Origin: Acetatifactor sp.
Lineage (GTDB): Bacteria > Bacillota > Clostridia > Lachnospirales > Lachnospiraceae
NCBI GenBank assembly: GCA_022511385.1
Contig: JAFLRN010000013.1
Coordinates: 1-54,426, forward strand
Direction of reading: 5' to 3'
DNA length: 54,426 nucleotides
The notes under the pieces were generated by a model. That model was not told the origin of the DNA, made no database searches, and was given only the letters and a program-made list of their open reading frames with translations. This document shows, one piece after another, positions 52,779 through 54,426 of this stretch (position 1 is the stretch's first letter; each line of letters starts with the position of its first letter). The position numbers were made by a program, and so were the translations under genes.

Positions 52779-53558
52779 TTATATGACCCCCAGCCACTTG
52801 AGCGCATTCCACACGCCATCCTTCTCCAGGGAAGTGGTCACATAATCTGCTTCCGCCTTCACATCCTCGCTGGCGTTTCCCATCGCGATGGCAATATGTG
52901 CCCGGCGCAACATGGGAATATCATTACTGCTGTCGCCAAGGGCTGCCGTGTCTTCCATGGAAATCCCCAGCTCGCCTGCCAGAAAATCCATGGCACTGGC
53001 CTTGGAACAGCCCCTGGGCATGATTTCGAAAAATCCGCCCTTCCTGTCCACCAAATCCAGCCTGTCCTCAAATTGCTTCTGAAAGGCTGCCATTCTCGCC
53101 ACATCATCCACATAGGCAAAAAACTTGTCAAAACGGCCCACCGCATCTCCGAAGCTGCCGTACCCCTGACCGGCAAAGCGCTTTATAAAATCCCTAAAGG
53201 TCTTTGTACGTATCTTGTCAATTCGGTCGTGAAAATTGTTCTCACAACCCTCCAGCACTGCATCTATTTTATAGTGATCAAGCGCTTCAATGATCTCCTT
53301 TGACTCCGATTCGGCGAAGGTTCTGTGGAACAGCACCCGTTCATGCAAAGTGATCATGGTGCCGCAGCCCATGAGATAGGCGTCAAAACTTTGCAGCTTT
53401 GACAGGTCCGGCTCCACCAGCTTTTTCGTCCGCCCGGTGTTCACGGCGCAGATATGACCGTTTTTTCTGGCGGCTGCGATTGCATTGGCTGCGCTTTCCG
53501 GCATGGTGTGGCTCCACTCTCCCAGGAGGGTGCCGTCGATGTCAAAAAAGATAAGCAT
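52779..53558 (-). CDS. HAD-superfamily phosphatase (Cof type)
   Basis: 259 residues, motif I IFFDIDGTLLG and motif IV ALGDSSNDIPML; a large cap lies between. Hydrolyses a small phosphate ester. ATG 53558 begins at the conserved motif. Confidence 0.92.
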   Translation of the reverse strand: MLIFFDIDGTLLGEWSHTMPESAANAIAAARKNGHICAVNTGRTKKLVEPDLSKLQSFDAYLMGCGTMITLHERVLFHRTFAESESKEIIEALDHYKIDAVLEGCENNFHDRIDKIRTKTFRDFIKRFAGQGYGSFGDAVGRFDKFFAYVDDVARMAAFQKQFEDRLDLVDRKGGFFEIMPRGCSKASAMDFLAGELGISMEDTAALGDSSNDIPMLRRAHIAIAMGNASEDVKAEADYVTTSLEKDGVWNALKWLGVI

Positions 53559-53603
53559 GAGTTTTGTTCTCCGTTTGTGTGAAATAATGGTACCCTTGGT
53601 CAA

Positions 53604-53636
53604 GTCACGCCGTGCCTGACCATGTCACGCCGTGCC
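53604..53636. repeat. Direct repeat GTCACGCCGTGCC
   Basis: Two exact 13-nt copies, 53604-53616 and 53624-53636, with 20-bp period. Close by, ATAGATTG (53641-53648) can pair with CAATCTAT (53663-53670). Purpose unknown. Confidence 0.6.
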
Positions 53637-53690
53637 ATTCATAGATTGCGGTAGAGCATCGCCAATCTATTTCATGCCTGGCATTCGCCC

Positions 53691-53760
53691 TATAAAAACA
53701 AGAATATAGGCAGCGCTTTGTGAGCAAGCTCCCACGCGCTGCCTATATTCTTGCTTTTGC
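53691..53760. terminator. Terminator of infC-rpmI-rplT
   Basis: Perfect 18-bp stem (53699-53716 with 53736-53753), a 19-nt loop, and TTTTT on the minus strand. Confidence 0.9.
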
Positions 53761-53771
53761 ACGGCTCAGAG

Positions 53772-54128
53772 CTACGCCACCTTGCTCTTGGCCAGTTCTG
53801 CGAGGGTTTTGAAGCCCTCTGCATCGTTAACTGCCAGCTCTGCCAGCATCTTTCTGTTCATGTCCACGCCGGCCAGCTTCAGGCCGTACATAAATTTGCT
53901 GTAGGAAAGTCCGTTCAGTCTTGCAGCTGCATTGATACGTGCGATCCAGAGCTGTCTGAACTGACGCTTTCTCTCTTTTCTTCCTGCGTAGGAACTTGCA
54001 AGCGCCCTCATTACGGACTGCTTGGCCACTCTGTACTGCTTGCTTCTGGCTCCTCTGTAGCCCTTGGCCAGCTTTAATACTCTATTATGCTTCTTCTTGG
54101 CATTTATGCCACCTTTTATTCTTGCCAT
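53772..54128 (-). CDS. rplT: 50S ribosomal protein L20
   Basis: 118 residues, normal length. [24 protein letters not shown] start and the conserved [22 protein letters not shown] block. Follows rpmI and precedes a strong terminator. Confidence 0.99.
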   Translation of the reverse strand: MARIKGGINAKKKHNRVLKLAKGYRGARSKQYRVAKQSVMRALASSYAGRKERKRQFRQLWIARINAAARLNGLSYSKFMYGLKLAGVDMNRKMLAELAVNDAEGFKTLAELAKSKVA

Positions 54129-54151
54129 GTCTCGTCTTCCTCCTCACCTGA

Positions 54152-54349
54152 TTATAAATAGGGCAGAATCTTCTTCATATTCTTTACATTGGTTGCATCT
54201 GTGATAGCGGGCTTTCTCAGATTACGCTTTGTCTTGGTTGTCTTCTTGGTGAGGATGTGGCGCTTGTAAGCCTTGTTCCTCTTCAGTTTACCGGTCCCGG
54301 TTACCTTAAAACGCTTTGCAGCTGATTTGCTTGTCTTCATCTTGGGCAT
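54152..54349 (-). CDS. rpmI: 50S ribosomal protein L35
   Basis: 65 residues, [18 protein letters not shown] start, Lys/Arg-rich, normal length. Usual infC-rpmI-rplT order. Confidence 0.99.
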   Translation of the reverse strand: MPKMKTSKSAAKRFKVTGTGKLKRNKAYKRHILTKKTTKTKRNLRKPAITDATNVKNMKKILPYL

Positions 54350-54394
54350 AACTATTTCCTCCTAAATTTGTTTAGTCTATTTTAACGTCCGCGT

Positions 54395-54426
54395 TTACCG
54401 CTTCTCAGTTAAAAACATGGTCATGC
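54395..54426 (-). CDS. infC: Translation initiation factor IF-3 (C-terminal end only)
   Basis: Only the last codons lie in the window: MTMFLTEKR then stop. This fits the IF-3 C-terminus and the expected gene order. The remainder is past the window edge. Confidence 0.7.
   Translation of the reverse strand, partial: MTMFLTEKR

Overview
The window looks like chromosome of an anaerobic, plant-fibre-degrading Firmicute of the class Clostridia, most likely Lachnospiraceae. The evidence is moderate GC content, Gram-positive lipoprotein signals, strong GGAGG-type ribosome sites, CUT1 sugar importers without a local ATPase, cytoplasmic glycosidases, a FeoA-FeoA-FeoB iron system and the infC-rpmI-rplT order. 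This placement is an inference from gene content; no 16S gene is present. I saw no tRNA, rRNA, CRISPR array, transposase or phage gene.

Layout. (1) 1-4.8 kb, minus strand: a threonine-branch operon reading ACT-domain protein, homoserine dehydrogenase, an ApgM-type phosphotransferase (often a predicted stand-in for homoserine kinase) and aspartate kinase. (2) 4.8-7.2 kb: glyA followed by a membrane diguanylate cyclase. (3) 7.2-9.5 kb: a cytoplasmic GH9 enzyme, then a 41-residue single-helix peptide with a sequestered ribosome site, a two-way terminator and a near-consensus antisense promoter: a candidate type I toxin-antitoxin locus. (4) 9.5-14.7 kb: a xylan locus with a secreted GH10 lipoprotein, an intracellular GH43 and a U32-like Fe-S type protein, read away from an AraC regulator. 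(5) 14.8-22.5 kb: a five-gene ABC efflux system with two ATPases (one carrying an AbrB-like tail), a large FtsX/MacB permease and two lipoprotein adaptors. (6) 22.6-41.2 kb: a large carbohydrate-uptake operon with two more U32-like paralogues, two CUT1 permease pairs, two binding proteins, DUF5696, YIP1 and NHL-propeller proteins, headed by a GH39-GH43 fusion enzyme. (7) 41.2-42.0 kb: an 840-bp intergenic region packed with four repeat types, including a 172-nt imperfect palindrome. (8) 42-49 kb: diacylglycerol kinase-like and PAP2 lipid enzymes, a glycosyltransferase, an SfsA-MutY fusion, a 5'-nucleotidase and small unknowns. (9) 49-54.4 kb: feoA-feoA-feoB with a divergent DtxR-family regulator, a HAD phosphatase, and rplT, rpmI and the end of infC.

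How the parts fit: GH10 would cut xylan at the surface, CUT1 importers would bring in oligosaccharides, and the cytoplasmic GH43, GH39-GH43 and GH9 enzymes would finish them. A short motif, GTCACTTG, lies in the same orientation upstream of the putative -35 of all three glycosidase transcription units (GH9, GH10, GH39-GH43) and is repeated four times before GH39-GH43, suggesting one shared activator, possibly the local AraC protein. The least explained parts are the three U32-like paralogues in the glycan loci, the candidate type I toxin locus and the palindromic repeat region.
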